Part shown: in pieces, positions 21,416-30,311 of the stretch
Position numbering within the stretch: position 1 is the first letter of the stretch
How the letters are laid out: the number at the start of each line of letters is the position of its first letter
Assembly: GCA_001602455.1 (NCBI GenBank)
Contig: CP012157.1
Coordinates: 305,733-369,732 of the forward strand
DNA: 64,000 bases
Direction: 5' to 3'
Source of the DNA: Betaproteobacteria bacterium UKL13-2
Lineage (GTDB): Bacteria; Pseudomonadota; Gammaproteobacteria; Burkholderiales; Usitatibacteraceae
Position numbers and translations under genes: made by a program
The notes under the pieces: generated by a model
Told to the model about the DNA's origin: nothing
Database searches by the model: none
Seen by the model: only the letters and a program-made list of their open reading frames with translations

Positions 21416-22110
21416 GTCGGGTTACCGTGAGTTGTGGATTGCAACATGGTTTCGTAGCCGAAGCGTTTGTCGACCTCAAGGATCGATTCGCCCGCACGCA
21501 GCGCGGACAGCATAGCTTCTTCTTTGGCGAGGATTTCGTCTGCGGCGGCCAACACGGCATCCAGCTTTTCAACCGGAATCACCACCACGCCATTCACGTC
21601 GGCCACGATGACATCCCCCGACCGCACAGCAGCGTTTCCCAAGCGAACCGGTACATTCCACGCCTCTTGCACAATTCGGCCACGCGCTGTTGTCGGCACG
21701 GTGCCGCGTGCGTGAACTGCGAAGCCGAAGCTTTCGCAGGCGTCCACGTCGCGAACCGCACCATCAACGACCACGCCGGAGACGCCTTTCTGACGGGCCC
21801 CCATCGAAAGAATTTCCCCCCAACAATTGTTGTGCAAGTCGCCGCGGTTATCGACCACAATGACGTCACCCGGCTCGCAGGCGGCGATGGCATCAACTCC
21901 TAAATGCGCGCCCGACGGCACGGCCCCTGCCGCAGTCATGCGGATCGTAACGGCGCGGCCAATCACTTTCGTGCGCCCCCACTGCGGCACAATTCCGGCA
22001 ACGGCCTGATGCGCAATGCCGAGTTGGTCGAGCGCGTCGCTCAGGTTCGACGTCGCTAGTTTGGCAAAACGATTTCGATACTGCGCGTCAAATTGACTCG
22101 CGCTCATCAT
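21412..22110 (-). CDS. RraA/HMG-aldolase family protein, paralogue 2
   Basis: This 232-residue protein has GVVVDGAVRD with FGFAVHARG, and NNCWGEIL upstream, the same pattern as its neighbours but only moderately similar overall. Key Arg and Asp are kept. It overlaps paralogue 3 upstream (22107-22110) and paralogue 1 downstream (21412-21415), each by an ATGA-type junction, so the three are almost certainly one translationally coupled unit. The substrate is unknown. Confidence 0.85.
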   Translation of the reverse strand: MMSASQFDAQYRNRFAKLATSNLSDALDQLGIAHQAVAGIVPQWGRTKVIGRAVTIRMTAAGAVPSGAHLGVDAIAACEPGDVIVVDNRGDLHNNCWGEILSMGARQKGVSGVVVDGAVRDVDACESFGFAVHARGTVPTTARGRIVQEAWNVPVRLGNAAVRSGDVIVADVNGVVVIPVEKLDAVLAAADEILAKEEAMLSALRAGESILEVDKRFGYETMLQSTTHGNPT

Positions 22111-22796
22111 GGTTCTCCTGAACCTGCAAGATGGTAAATATCCAACGTACGTTCCCCGGCGCGGATGCGCGCAAGGATGTCTCGTTCCTTTCGTTCGCGC
22201 TCAACTGCTCGTTCCAACACCTCTCCAGCACGATTCGCGGGAATGATCACCACACCATCGGCATCGCCCAGCACCCAGTCTCCCGGCACGATGGAAACGT
22301 CGTCGATACTGACTGCCTGCGGAAACTGTGCAGTGACGTGTTTTTCGGTGCCCTTGACTGAAATCCCTTTCGAAAACACCGCGAAGCCGAGTGCGCCTAT
22401 GGCCTCGCGGTCTCGCACCGAACCACTTGTGACAAGCCCTCGTAAACCGCGCGTCATCGCCGCAACCGCCATGATTTCGCCGAAAGGGCCTGCCTCAAGG
22501 TAGTCAAACGCATCAACCACCAATACGCTGCCCAAAGGCGCTTGATAAATCGCCTCGTGCAGCGCAAGATTGTCTCGCGGAGTCAGGGAAACCGGGAAGG
22601 CGGGACCAGACACTCGCATGCCTTGCCAGATCGGCTTGACTGCGCTCGACAAGGCACCGATCCGGCCTGCCGCTTCGTGTACCGTAGCAACAGATTGTTG
22701 GGCGTACAGGCCGTCAAAGGCGTGAAAGTGGTTTTTCGGAAGCGACGACATTGGGTCGAGTAGCGCGTCAGACACGCAAAAAGTTAGATCACCCAA
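22107..22796 (-). CDS. RraA/HMG-aldolase family protein, paralogue 3
   Basis: This 229-residue protein has GLVTSGSVRD with LGFAVFSKG, and GPFGEIM where the other two have WGD/WGE. It is the most divergent of the three and the first in the unit. The ATG at 22796 gives 15 residues before a second possible start (MSSLPKNH); either could be used. A LysR regulator gene ends about 50 bp upstream on the same strand, and probably controls the group. Confidence 0.82.
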   Translation of the reverse strand: MGDLTFCVSDALLDPMSSLPKNHFHAFDGLYAQQSVATVHEAAGRIGALSSAVKPIWQGMRVSGPAFPVSLTPRDNLALHEAIYQAPLGSVLVVDAFDYLEAGPFGEIMAVAAMTRGLRGLVTSGSVRDREAIGALGFAVFSKGISVKGTEKHVTAQFPQAVSIDDVSIVPGDWVLGDADGVVIIPANRAGEVLERAVERERKERDILARIRAGERTLDIYHLAGSGEP

Positions 22797-22848
22797 GATT
22801 CTAGGATCGCCTCTAGCACCGCAGCTTCAGCAATGCCGAAGCCCCACT

Positions 22849-23754
22849 TCAAGAGGACTGAAGCACACCCTGTTGAAGAATCTGCAACAGCGCCGTGGTG
22901 GCAGGCGAGAGTTCATCAGCATCGCGTACACAGAGCAAGAGTTGATTCTCGGCCCACTTGTCGGTCAGCGTTAGGACACGAACGTTGTGCAGCGTCTGTA
23001 GGCGTCGCGCAGCGGAACCCGGAATCACCGCGATGCCGACCCCTTGCGCGACCATTCGCGCGATGGCATCAAATCCGGCGACATGAATCCGGCTGCGCAG
23101 TTTGCGTCCCGCCTCGCGCGCGCGGTCCGACAAAAAGTGGAACAGCGCCGCAGTGCGTTGCGGGCATACCTGATCTTCCTGTAACACCTCGTCGTAGGCA
23201 ATCTCGGTCTGCTTTTTCCAGCGGTGTCGGACCGAGACAATGAGCACCAACTCGTCGTCGCAAAACGGAAACGTGGCGAGGTCGGGAACCGCAAAATTTG
23301 GCGAGTAAATGCCGATGTCCGCTTGGCCTTCCCGGACCTGTTTGACGACCTCCGCACTGGTGGCCTCAACCAGCGCAACATCAATTTTTGGGTAACTCGC
23401 GAGAAATCTCGCCATCAACTCGGGCAGGTGTTCACTCACCGCCGTGGTGTTGGCGGCAAGTCTGACATGTCCGCGCGGTGCGCGCGCGAAGTCCGAAACG
23501 TCCTCGTTGGTCCGGGCGGCCTTTTCGAGTAAGTCGCGCGCGTGACCGAGTAAGCGCTGCCCGGCGGCGGTCAACGTCACGCCTTTTTGTGTGCGCAGAC
23601 AAAGCGCGGTACCAAATGCATCCTCCAGCGATCTGAGGCGGGCGCTCACCGTCGGCAGCGACAACGATACCTGCTCGGCTGCCGCCGTCATTGTGCCCGC
23701 CTCGGCAAGCGCGCAGAAAATGCGTAAGTCGTCGAGGGTCCATCGAATCGTCAT
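22849..23754 (-). CDS. LysR-family transcriptional regulator
   Basis: This 301-residue protein has an N-terminal winged helix-turn-helix (LDDLRIFCALAEAGTMTAAAEQVSLSLPTVSARLRSLE) and a LysR effector-binding domain (about 90-295). It lies immediately upstream of, and on the same strand as, the three RraA-like genes, so it may sense their substrate or a related carboxylic acid. Divergent from the ABC-F gene at 23882. Effector not predictable. Confidence 0.93.
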   Translation of the reverse strand: MTIRWTLDDLRIFCALAEAGTMTAAAEQVSLSLPTVSARLRSLEDAFGTALCLRTQKGVTLTAAGQRLLGHARDLLEKAARTNEDVSDFARAPRGHVRLAANTTAVSEHLPELMARFLASYPKIDVALVEATSAEVVKQVREGQADIGIYSPNFAVPDLATFPFCDDELVLIVSVRHRWKKQTEIAYDEVLQEDQVCPQRTAALFHFLSDRAREAGRKLRSRIHVAGFDAIARMVAQGVGIAVIPGSAARRLQTLHNVRVLTLTDKWAENQLLLCVRDADELSPATTALLQILQQGVLQSS

Positions 23755-23881
23755 AGGGTAAAAGAATAATCGAATTTGTCCGGCAGATTGCGATCTCCAT
23801 CACATTCACAACGGGGCAAGGGCCCGGATACCGTCATAATTCAAACGCCTTGTTTTGCATGACCACTCTTTGATCGCCTGA

Positions 23882-25885
23882 ATGATTCGCATCTCCAATC
23901 TCACCCTCGCGCGCGGCACCAAGCGTTTATTCGACAACGCCAATCTCACCCTTTTCCCCGGCCATAAAGTCGGGCTGGTTGGGGCTAACGGCATCGGCAA
24001 ATCGACCCTGTTTGCGCTGATGCGCGGCGAAATGCACCAAGATTCGGGCGACCTCGAAATGCCACCGTCGTGGGTGATCGCACACGTCGCACAACACACG
24101 CCACAAAGTGCGTTGTCGGCGCTCGAATACACACTTGACGGCGACCGTGAGCTGCGGGTACTGGAAACCGAACTCGCAAAAGCGGAAGCGGCGGAGTGGC
24201 ACGACGAGTCGGAACACGAGAAGCTCGCGACCGAATTATCGAATTTACATACACGCTTTGAGGAAATCGGCGGCTATGCGGCGCGGTCGCGTGCGGCGGC
24301 GTTGTTATCCGGCTTGGGCTTTAACGAAGGGCAACAAGAACTCGCCGTGAGCACCTTTTCCGGCGGCTGGCGTATGCGTTTGAACTTGGCGCAAGCGCTG
24401 ATGTGTCGCTCGGATTTGTTGTTGCTCGATGAGCCAACCAACCATCTCGATCTCGATGCGGTCATGTGGATTGAAGACTGGCTGGCGCAGTATCGCGGCA
24501 CGTTGTTTCTGATTACCCATGATCGGGATTTTCTCGATGCGGTGGTTAATCAAGTGGTGCATGTCGAACATCAAAAGCTCAATCAATACACAGGCAACTA
24601 TTCGACCTTTGAGCGCACCCGCGCCATGCAATTGGCCAACCAGCAGTCGCAACACGTAAAGCAGCAACGTCAGGTGCAGCATCTGAAAAGTTACATCGAC
24701 CGCTTCAAAGCAAAGGCAACCAAGGCGAAACAAGCGCAAAGCCGCATCAAGACCTTGGAGCGCATGGAAATCATCGCTGCGGCGCACGTTGATTCGCCAT
24801 TCGAATTCTCGTTCCGCAAGCCTGCGGCCGCGCCGCGCCAACTGTTGCACTTGAAAGAAGCCGAACTCGGTTACGAATCTAAAACGGTGCTGCCGCACGT
24901 TGAGTGGCGCTTGTTCTACGGCGACAAAATCGGCCTGCTCGGCCCCAACGGCGCGGGTAAATCCACGCTGGTGAAAACACTGGCGGGAACGCTCGCGCAG
25001 AAAAAAGGCGGTCGCTACGAAGGGCAGGGCTTGAAGATCGGTTATTTTGCGCAGCACCAGATTGAGCAACTTCGTACCGATGAATCGGCGCTGATGCACT
25101 TCAATCGCCTCGACCCGACCACCCGTGAGCAAGAGTTCCGTAACTTTCTCGGTGGCTTTGATTTTCGTGGATCGCGTTGTGATGAACCGGTCGGTCCGTT
25201 CTCCGGCGGCGAAAAAGCGCGGCTGGCGTTAGCCCTCATCGTCTGGCAAAAGCCAAATCTCCTACTGCTCGATGAGCCGACCAACCACCTCGATATCGAC
25301 ATGCGGGAGGCGCTCGCCGAAGCGTTGCAAGAATTTGAAGGCACCTTGGTGGTGGTGGCGCATGATCGGCATTTGCTCAAAGCGACCGCCGATCAACTGT
25401 GGCTGGTCGCTGACGGCGAAGTCAAAGAATTCGACGGTGATCTGGACGACTACAAACAATGGGCGAAGCAGTACGCAACGGCCAAGGCCAAGGGCTTCAA
25501 GGAGTATCGCGATGCCAAACCCAAGGAAGGACGGGCAGAACCAGCCAAAAGTGCTCCGAAACCCGCGCCAGAGCTAGAGGTTGCCACGCCGCTGACCGCC
25601 GACCGCAAGGAGCAAAAGAAGACCGAGGCCGAAGCCCGACAGCGGCTTGCGGCGGCACGCAAACCATTGGAAAAGAAGCTCGCCGAGCTGGAGTCCAAAC
25701 TGAAAGCACTGACGGCTGAGAAGACCAACATCGAGACGTGGTTGAGTGATGAATCGGCGTATACCGATGAGAAGAAACCGCAACTGCAAGAAATGTTGAA
25801 ACGGCAGGGGGAAGTCGCCGGTGCCATTGGTGATGTGGAGTGGGAGTGGTTGGCAACGAGCGAAAAACTGGTGGGGATAGTATGA
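23882..25885 (+). CDS. yheS: ABC-F family ATPase, YheS type
   Basis: This 667-residue protein carries two ABC domains without membrane segments. The first has Walker A GANGIGKST (K40) and LLLLDEPTNHLDLDAVMW; the second GPNGAGKST and LLLLDEPTNHLDIDMREAL. Both signature motifs are FSGG-type. The linker region IDRFKAKATKAKQAQSRIKTLERM is typical of ABC-F. The C-terminal 120 residues form a charged coiled coil. ABC-F proteins act on the ribosome; E. coli YheS is the closest remembered match. Confidence 0.93.
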   Translation: MIRISNLTLARGTKRLFDNANLTLFPGHKVGLVGANGIGKSTLFALMRGEMHQDSGDLEMPPSWVIAHVAQHTPQSALSALEYTLDGDRELRVLETELAKAEAAEWHDESEHEKLATELSNLHTRFEEIGGYAARSRAAALLSGLGFNEGQQELAVSTFSGGWRMRLNLAQALMCRSDLLLLDEPTNHLDLDAVMWIEDWLAQYRGTLFLITHDRDFLDAVVNQVVHVEHQKLNQYTGNYSTFERTRAMQLANQQSQHVKQQRQVQHLKSYIDRFKAKATKAKQAQSRIKTLERMEIIAAAHVDSPFEFSFRKPAAAPRQLLHLKEAELGYESKTVLPHVEWRLFYGDKIGLLGPNGAGKSTLVKTLAGTLAQKKGGRYEGQGLKIGYFAQHQIEQLRTDESALMHFNRLDPTTREQEFRNFLGGFDFRGSRCDEPVGPFSGGEKARLALALIVWQKPNLLLLDEPTNHLDIDMREALAEALQEFEGTLVVVAHDRHLLKATADQLWLVADGEVKEFDGDLDDYKQWAKQYATAKAKGFKEYRDAKPKEGRAEPAKSAPKPAPELEVATPLTADRKEQKKTEAEARQRLAAARKPLEKKLAELESKLKALTAEKTNIETWLSDESAYTDEKKPQLQEMLKRQGEVAGAIGDVEWEWLATSEKLVGIV

Positions 25886-26017
25886 ATTTTTGCGGGTTTC
25901 TTGCCGAAATGTTAATTGAACGTGACATTTTAATTAGCGCGGGGTCAAAATGCGCCTGACGCAAATCGCGTTTTCGTACAAGTGTAAACCTCAAACAAAC
26001 CCTAAATGGAGATTTTC

Positions 26018-26623
26018 ATGAATTTGAAATCTGTTATGTGCTGCGTATTCGCATTCGGTCTGAGCATTACAGGTGGTGCATTTGCCACTGATTTGTCCAC
26101 ATCCAACTAGTTGGACGAAAAGACGTTGATGAGCCCTTCTGCTTACGCTCTTTTGGTCGCACCAATTAAGTCGAAGTCTGTATTGGATACTCATATAGTG
26201 GAAGCCGCTGATTCGCCTCTATCGAGGTTGTCGACAAGTGCACAAACAGAATTTTCCGCCAGCATCCGATTCAATGAAAAGGGCATTACTGGGTTTAGAT
26301 ATGACGCGCTCGCGGGGCTTACCGCAACAGACGCACACGAGATACTCGCCCTTTTCGGCGCGCAGCGCGCCACCCGACTGATTGACAACTTGCGGATCGC
26401 TTCAGATACCGATGCCGCAATCATGAAAGGAACGTTTTTTGTGAAGGGCAAACGATTTGATCCGGCCGCGCGCAACACACAACTAAAGTTTGGCCAGTGG
26501 TTTGGCCAGTGGTATGACGCCGACGACTTCTCACAAGGCGGAACAGATCACAAGGGCTACTACTGCGCACAACGGGCCACATGCCTACAAGCTTCGAACG
26601 CTATTTGTATGTCGTCATGCTAA
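26018..26623 (+). pseudogene. Secreted Cys-rich-tailed protein interrupted by an in-frame amber codon
   Basis: From ATG 26018 (preceded by GGAG) the frame encodes a clear Sec signal, MNLKSVMCCVFAFG..., cleavable after GGAFA, then TDLSTSN and a TAG at 26108-26110. The same frame continues for 170 more codons to 26623 with no further break, through a plausible globular domain and a tail with four cysteines (YYCAQRATCLQAS...CMSSC). I do not recognise the family. A recent nonsense mutation, a sequencing error or UAG readthrough could all explain it; TTG 26111 directly after the stop is an unlikely start because the product would lack the signal. Confidence 0.6.
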
Positions 26624-26666
26624 ATTGTGATCAAGCTGGCCCACGGAGATTGATCAGCTAGCATCG

Positions 26667-26692
26667 GCGGGCGGCACTTGTTGCCCCCGCCC
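26667..26692 (+). other. GC-rich hairpin just upstream of the lipoprotein gene
   Basis: GGCGGG and GGCA pair with TGCC and CCCGCC (10 bp with one bulged C, loop CTTGT), ending 10 bp before the ATG at 26703. There is no U-tract, so it is not a standard terminator. It could hinder ribosome access to the start at 26703 or favour the ATG at 26715. Confidence 0.4.
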
Positions 26693-26702
26693 CCTGAAAG
26701 CG

Positions 26703-27638
26703 ATGTGTATATTGATGACACGTAATTCGTCAGTTGTATTCGTGGTCGCGGCACTGTGCATATATATTCCAGGATGCACGCACACCTCGTCGGTGCGCGT
26801 TGGTGCGCCAGATTTTTTCAAGGTCGAAGCAGAAATTCCTCGAATGGAAGTCGTTGACGACGTCAAGCGGGCAACACTTGTAAAGGCATTCAACCGCTAC
26901 ATCGGGGATTTTCCACCCCAGGGGGCGCTGTCGGCCACGCATGATGCAGATTTGGATTTGTATTTGCGAATTGCACAAAGCATGGTGTTCTACACGAACA
27001 TGACCTCTTACGCGATCCAACAGAAGTTGATCTTGGACGAGAATACGAGGCGACAACGTACCACTGCTGCGCAGAGACTTGAGTACTATGAAAGTTTGAT
27101 TCGCGTTCGAGATTTCAAGAACGCTGTTGACTTTGCACCCCAGCTTCAACCTCCTGCCGAGGATGTGCTGCCGGAAATGGTTGATCCACTAGGGCGTGGC
27201 TTCACTGGACCGTCAGCTTGGCAACTTCACCCGCTGCTTGATATTGCTACCCGTGTTCCGGCCAATCTCAGTGCAGATTGGCAAATTGTTGTGGTCGCGC
27301 ATCCGCGCTGCGGGTTCTCGCGGCGAATGATGCAACATATCAACGCTGACACTACGCTTTCTAGCGAAGTGAAGGGACGCATCCAGTTTGTCACCCCCCA
27401 GGACTCTCAATTCAACTTTGAAACACTGCGCGACTGGAATCATCGCTATCCGGATCAGGCACTTTCGGTTGTTCACATTGCGTCTGAGTGGCCTTTCGAC
27501 GAGTTTTCGGCAACACCGATCACCTATTTCCTCCACAAAGGGATAGTGCAGAAAAAATTGGTGGGGTGGCGCAACGAAACCCATCGAGATCGGTTCGCCG
27601 ATGCAATTTCGGAATTGAAAGGGCTGCCCGCCAAATAG
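26703..27638 (+). CDS. Thioredoxin-fold lipoprotein of unknown role
   Basis: This 311-residue protein has a lipoprotein-type signal ending IYIPGC (C25, or C21 from the alternative ATG 26715), an approximate lipobox. The C-terminal third has a thioredoxin fold: strand WQIVVVAHPRCGFS with a single cysteine (C203) in the position of the first active-site Cys, and the cis-Pro motif SATPITYFL. The second active-site Cys is replaced by Ser, so disulfide exchange would be monothiol. The middle region (about 40-170) is helical and unrecognised. It follows the broken secreted gene and precedes a two-component pair. Confidence 0.7.
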   Translation: MCILMTRNSSVVFVVAALCIYIPGCTHTSSVRVGAPDFFKVEAEIPRMEVVDDVKRATLVKAFNRYIGDFPPQGALSATHDADLDLYLRIAQSMVFYTNMTSYAIQQKLILDENTRRQRTTAAQRLEYYESLIRVRDFKNAVDFAPQLQPPAEDVLPEMVDPLGRGFTGPSAWQLHPLLDIATRVPANLSADWQIVVVAHPRCGFSRRMMQHINADTTLSSEVKGRIQFVTPQDSQFNFETLRDWNHRYPDQALSVVHIASEWPFDEFSATPITYFLHKGIVQKKLVGWRNETHRDRFADAISELKGLPAK

Positions 27639-27841
27639 CCGCACAAGCAGGCCTCAAGCCACGGCGTCGATGCCAATTGGGAAATGTCTCCGTGCTTGCT
27701 TGTCGTCACGACAACAGCTTCGCGCTTGACCTATCGGCGACAGGCCGAATTCATCCTTGATTTGGCGGTGTTTGTCGCAGCCCGCCCTTCGGTGACTGGG
27801 CCACCAGCAGAATCCACCCCATACCTTTACGGGGAATTTTC

Positions 27842-29311
27842 ATGACACTACCGCCTAAAGTCCAAGCTGCCGTCGACGTACTCACGAAGTTCGACGTTCA
27901 CCCAGACCTAGTAGCGCCACTTTCGTATCGAGTTTATCTGCGCCTGAGGCCGGCAACGCCACCACCCTTGTGGGGCGCGAGCCCAGGCTATTGGACATTT
28001 GTCGCGTTCACATTCGCCTTCGGCAGCGCCGCACTGTTTTTTTGCGGCGCGACCTACTGGCTCGTTCAACAGGGGCGCGATCCTGTTGCCGAGCTGCTCA
28101 GCCCGCTACCACAATTTGTGTTGTGGTCGTTCTTCGGCTTTATTGGCTGGGCAACAGCGTCGGGAACCGCAGACCAAGTGAAGCTGGACGCGGCAAATTT
28201 GCAGCTTCCCGCTTGGGAGAGCTTCACCACCGCTTGGCGGCCCGCCATGGATCAAGTCGCAGCCTACGCCAACCCGAACCGTTACTGGCTGGCGGCGTTA
28301 AAAGGCGAGCCGGTGGTGAAGCGCGCCGAGTTCATCGGGGTGATCGCATTTGTGGTGTTGGCATCCCTCTTACCGGTAAAAGCCGCTTCAGTAGCCGAAA
28401 CGCTCGCCGTCGTTTACTTCGTCTTATGCGTCATCGCGAATCAACGCGGCCCACGCGGCCGCACGCTGGCGACGGCAGGCCGCGCTCGCACCGCGTGGTT
28501 CGTCCAACACGGTCTGTGGTTCGGCTTTCTCGCCACGGCGTTGCTATGGAACTATGGTTTTGCTGTGTATGTGTGGCCGACCAAAACCTCGGCGCTATTG
28601 GGTGTGTATTGCCTGCTAGCGTTCTTGATGCACTATTTCGACCGCGCGCGCTTTGAGCAACAGCGCCTGCTCCTGAGCCGCGTCGAGAAAGCAGAGCAGG
28701 ATAAGCAGCTCGCCGAAATCCGGTTGCAATCGTTGAAGGCACAGATCGAGCCGCACTTCATCTTTAATACCATCGCGCATTTGAAATCGATGATTGCCAC
28801 CGACCCAAAGTCGGCTGAACGCATGGCCGATGAGTTATCCGATTTTTTGCGCGCCAGTCTGCAAGCGTTGCGAAATGATTCGAGTACTGTTGCTGCGGAA
28901 ATGGCGTTGGCGCGTGCGTATTTGGAAATTGCCAAACTGCGCATGGGAGGCCGGCTTTCAAGCCAAATCGACATGGGTGCAGATGTCGCGGATATTAAAA
29001 TCCCATCGCTTCTGGTGCAGACATTGTTGGAGAATGCGATTCAACACGGCGTTGAACCCAAATCGACACCGAGCGAAATTCGCGTGAGTGCCGACTTGCA
29101 GTACGATGGCGCAGGTGACAAACGGTTGTTGGTTCGTGTGGCGGACACGGGCCGGGGCTTCTCGCAATTGAGCGCCTCCGGTGGCTCGGGTATTGGGCTG
29201 GCGAATATTCGCGAACGCCTGCAATCGGCCTACGATGGCCGTGCGACACTGAAATTGTCGGCGAATACCCCAAGCGGTGTAATTGCCGAGTTGATTCTGC
29301 CGATAGCGTAA
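27842..29311 (+). CDS. LytS/YehU-type sensor histidine kinase
   Basis: This 489-residue protein has several membrane segments (about 50-78, 90-108, 162-200 and 220-265), a short coiled coil, then the His_kinase domain with QIEPHFIFNT (H305) and an ATPase domain (N box VQTLLENAIQHG, G box GSGIGLANIRERL). It phosphorylates a LytTR-type response regulator, here the next gene. Start: ATG with GGGG upstream. A short duplicated leader (29317-29445) lies between the two genes. Confidence 0.92.
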   Translation: MTLPPKVQAAVDVLTKFDVHPDLVAPLSYRVYLRLRPATPPPLWGASPGYWTFVAFTFAFGSAALFFCGATYWLVQQGRDPVAELLSPLPQFVLWSFFGFIGWATASGTADQVKLDAANLQLPAWESFTTAWRPAMDQVAAYANPNRYWLAALKGEPVVKRAEFIGVIAFVVLASLLPVKAASVAETLAVVYFVLCVIANQRGPRGRTLATAGRARTAWFVQHGLWFGFLATALLWNYGFAVYVWPTKTSALLGVYCLLAFLMHYFDRARFEQQRLLLSRVEKAEQDKQLAEIRLQSLKAQIEPHFIFNTIAHLKSMIATDPKSAERMADELSDFLRASLQALRNDSSTVAAEMALARAYLEIAKLRMGGRLSSQIDMGADVADIKIPSLLVQTLLENAIQHGVEPKSTPSEIRVSADLQYDGAGDKRLLVRVADTGRGFSQLSASGGSGIGLANIRERLQSAYDGRATLKLSANTPSGVIAELILPIA

Positions 29312-29316
29312 ACCAC

Positions 29317-29445
29317 ATGACAACCGCGATCATTTGCGACGACAGTTTGCGGCGGGTTTCGGCAAGACAAACTGCTTTGTCTTGCCGCGTCGCGAACGGG
29401 CGACCGATGCAGCGGTCGCCCCTGCCCGAAGGAGTGAAGCTATGA
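29317..29445 (+). other. Leader mini-ORF duplicating the start of the response-regulator gene
   Basis: The frame from ATG 29317 encodes MTTAIICDD, the same first nine residues as the response regulator at 29442, with differences only at third codon positions (GCG/GCA, ATT/ATC, GAC/GAT). It then diverges and ends after 42 codons at a TGA that overlaps the regulator ATG (ATGA). The intervening DNA holds two perfect hairpins. It looks like an insertion that displaced or duplicated the gene start; whether the small peptide is made is unknown. Confidence 0.55.
29360..29421. repeat. Two perfect hairpins between kinase and regulator (REP-like)
   Basis: First hairpin: CGGCAAGACAAA (29360-29371) pairs with TTTGTCTTGCCG (29376-29387), loop CTGC, 12 bp perfect. 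Second: GGGCGACCG (29398-29406) pairs with CGGTCGCCC (29413-29421), loop ATGCAG, 9 bp perfect. Adjacent paired palindromes resemble REP/BIME units. The regulator's Shine-Dalgarno AAGGAG follows at about 29429. Confidence 0.7.
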
Positions 29446-30203
29446 CAACCGCAATCATCTGCGACGATGAACCACGCCTAGCAGAAGCCCTGCGCACGCA
29501 ACTCAAGGTCGCGTGGCCTGAACTCAACGTGATGGCGTTGGGACATAGCGGTGGTGAGGCACTATCGCTCATTGCGGAGCACGAGCCCGACATCGCTTTC
29601 CTCGATATTCGTATGCCCGGCCTGAGTGGGCTGGACGTCGCTCGCCAGTTGGTGGATAGCGAAGCCGCGCCACGCATCGTATTCATCACTGCCTACGACC
29701 AACACGCCATCGAAGCGTTTGAAGCGCGTGCGGTCGATTATTTGCTCAAGCCGGTAAAAGTCGAACGTCTTGCCGAAACCATCACCCGACTAAAGGCGTC
29801 GATCAGCGCCGGTGCGCCGACAACAGTCGACCAGAAACTGGTCGAGGCGCTGCGACAAATCTCAACTGTGGAGCGCAAGTTTTTGCGTTGGCTCAATTGC
29901 GGGCAGGGCAGCGAGATCGACGTCATCGCGACCGGCGAAGTGTTGTTTTTTCAATCGCGCGACAAATACACGGCGGTCATCACGGCGGATAAAGAGCGGT
30001 ACGTTCGTACCCCAATCCGCGACTTGCTCAACGAACTCGACCCGGATGAGTTTTGGCAGGTGCATCGCTCATCGGTCATCCGCGTGGCGGCCATTGAGCG
30101 CGTCATAAAGGACGAGGTCGGTCGAATGCGGGTCAAGCTGCGTGGTACGAATGAGCTCGTTCCGGTGTCTGCGGCCTTTGCGGGGCGGTTTCGGCAAATG
30201 TAG
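29442..30203 (+). CDS. LytTR-family response regulator
   Basis: This 253-residue protein has a receiver domain (acidic pocket CDDE, phospho-acceptor D55 in FLDIRMPG, Lys in LLKPVK) and a C-terminal LytTR DNA-binding domain (about 145-250, EVLFFQSRDKYTAVIT, FWQVHRSSVIR). It is the likely partner of the kinase at 27842. ATG 29442 has an AAGGAG ribosome site 8 bp upstream; the longer frame to 29334 runs through the hairpin insert and is not used. Confidence 0.93.
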   Translation: MTTAIICDDEPRLAEALRTQLKVAWPELNVMALGHSGGEALSLIAEHEPDIAFLDIRMPGLSGLDVARQLVDSEAAPRIVFITAYDQHAIEAFEARAVDYLLKPVKVERLAETITRLKASISAGAPTTVDQKLVEALRQISTVERKFLRWLNCGQGSEIDVIATGEVLFFQSRDKYTAVITADKERYVRTPIRDLLNELDPDEFWQVHRSSVIRVAAIERVIKDEVGRMRVKLRGTNELVPVSAAFAGRFRQM

Positions 30204-30311
30204 ATTTTGTTGGGCCACAAGACTAAGCACGAGGCTTTTTTGCATCTGTTTGTCGGGAATCAGGTGTTTGGGGCGAAAATATGGGCTGTTTTCTTCCGCC
30301 GACCCCGCCAC

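Noticed and set aside
24305..25132. 275-codon minus-strand frame opposite the ABC-F gene
   Set aside because: Antisense to conserved ABC domains; the translation lacks recognisable features.
26111..26623. Independent gene starting at TTG 26111
   Set aside because: The start follows the amber codon directly, has no ribosome site of its own, and would remove the signal peptide; a single interrupted gene is the better reading.
27290..27340. CGFS motif as evidence of a monothiol glutaredoxin
   Set aside because: The protein is an exported lipoprotein and the rest of the glutaredoxin glutathione site is not visible; only a thioredoxin-like fold is supported.
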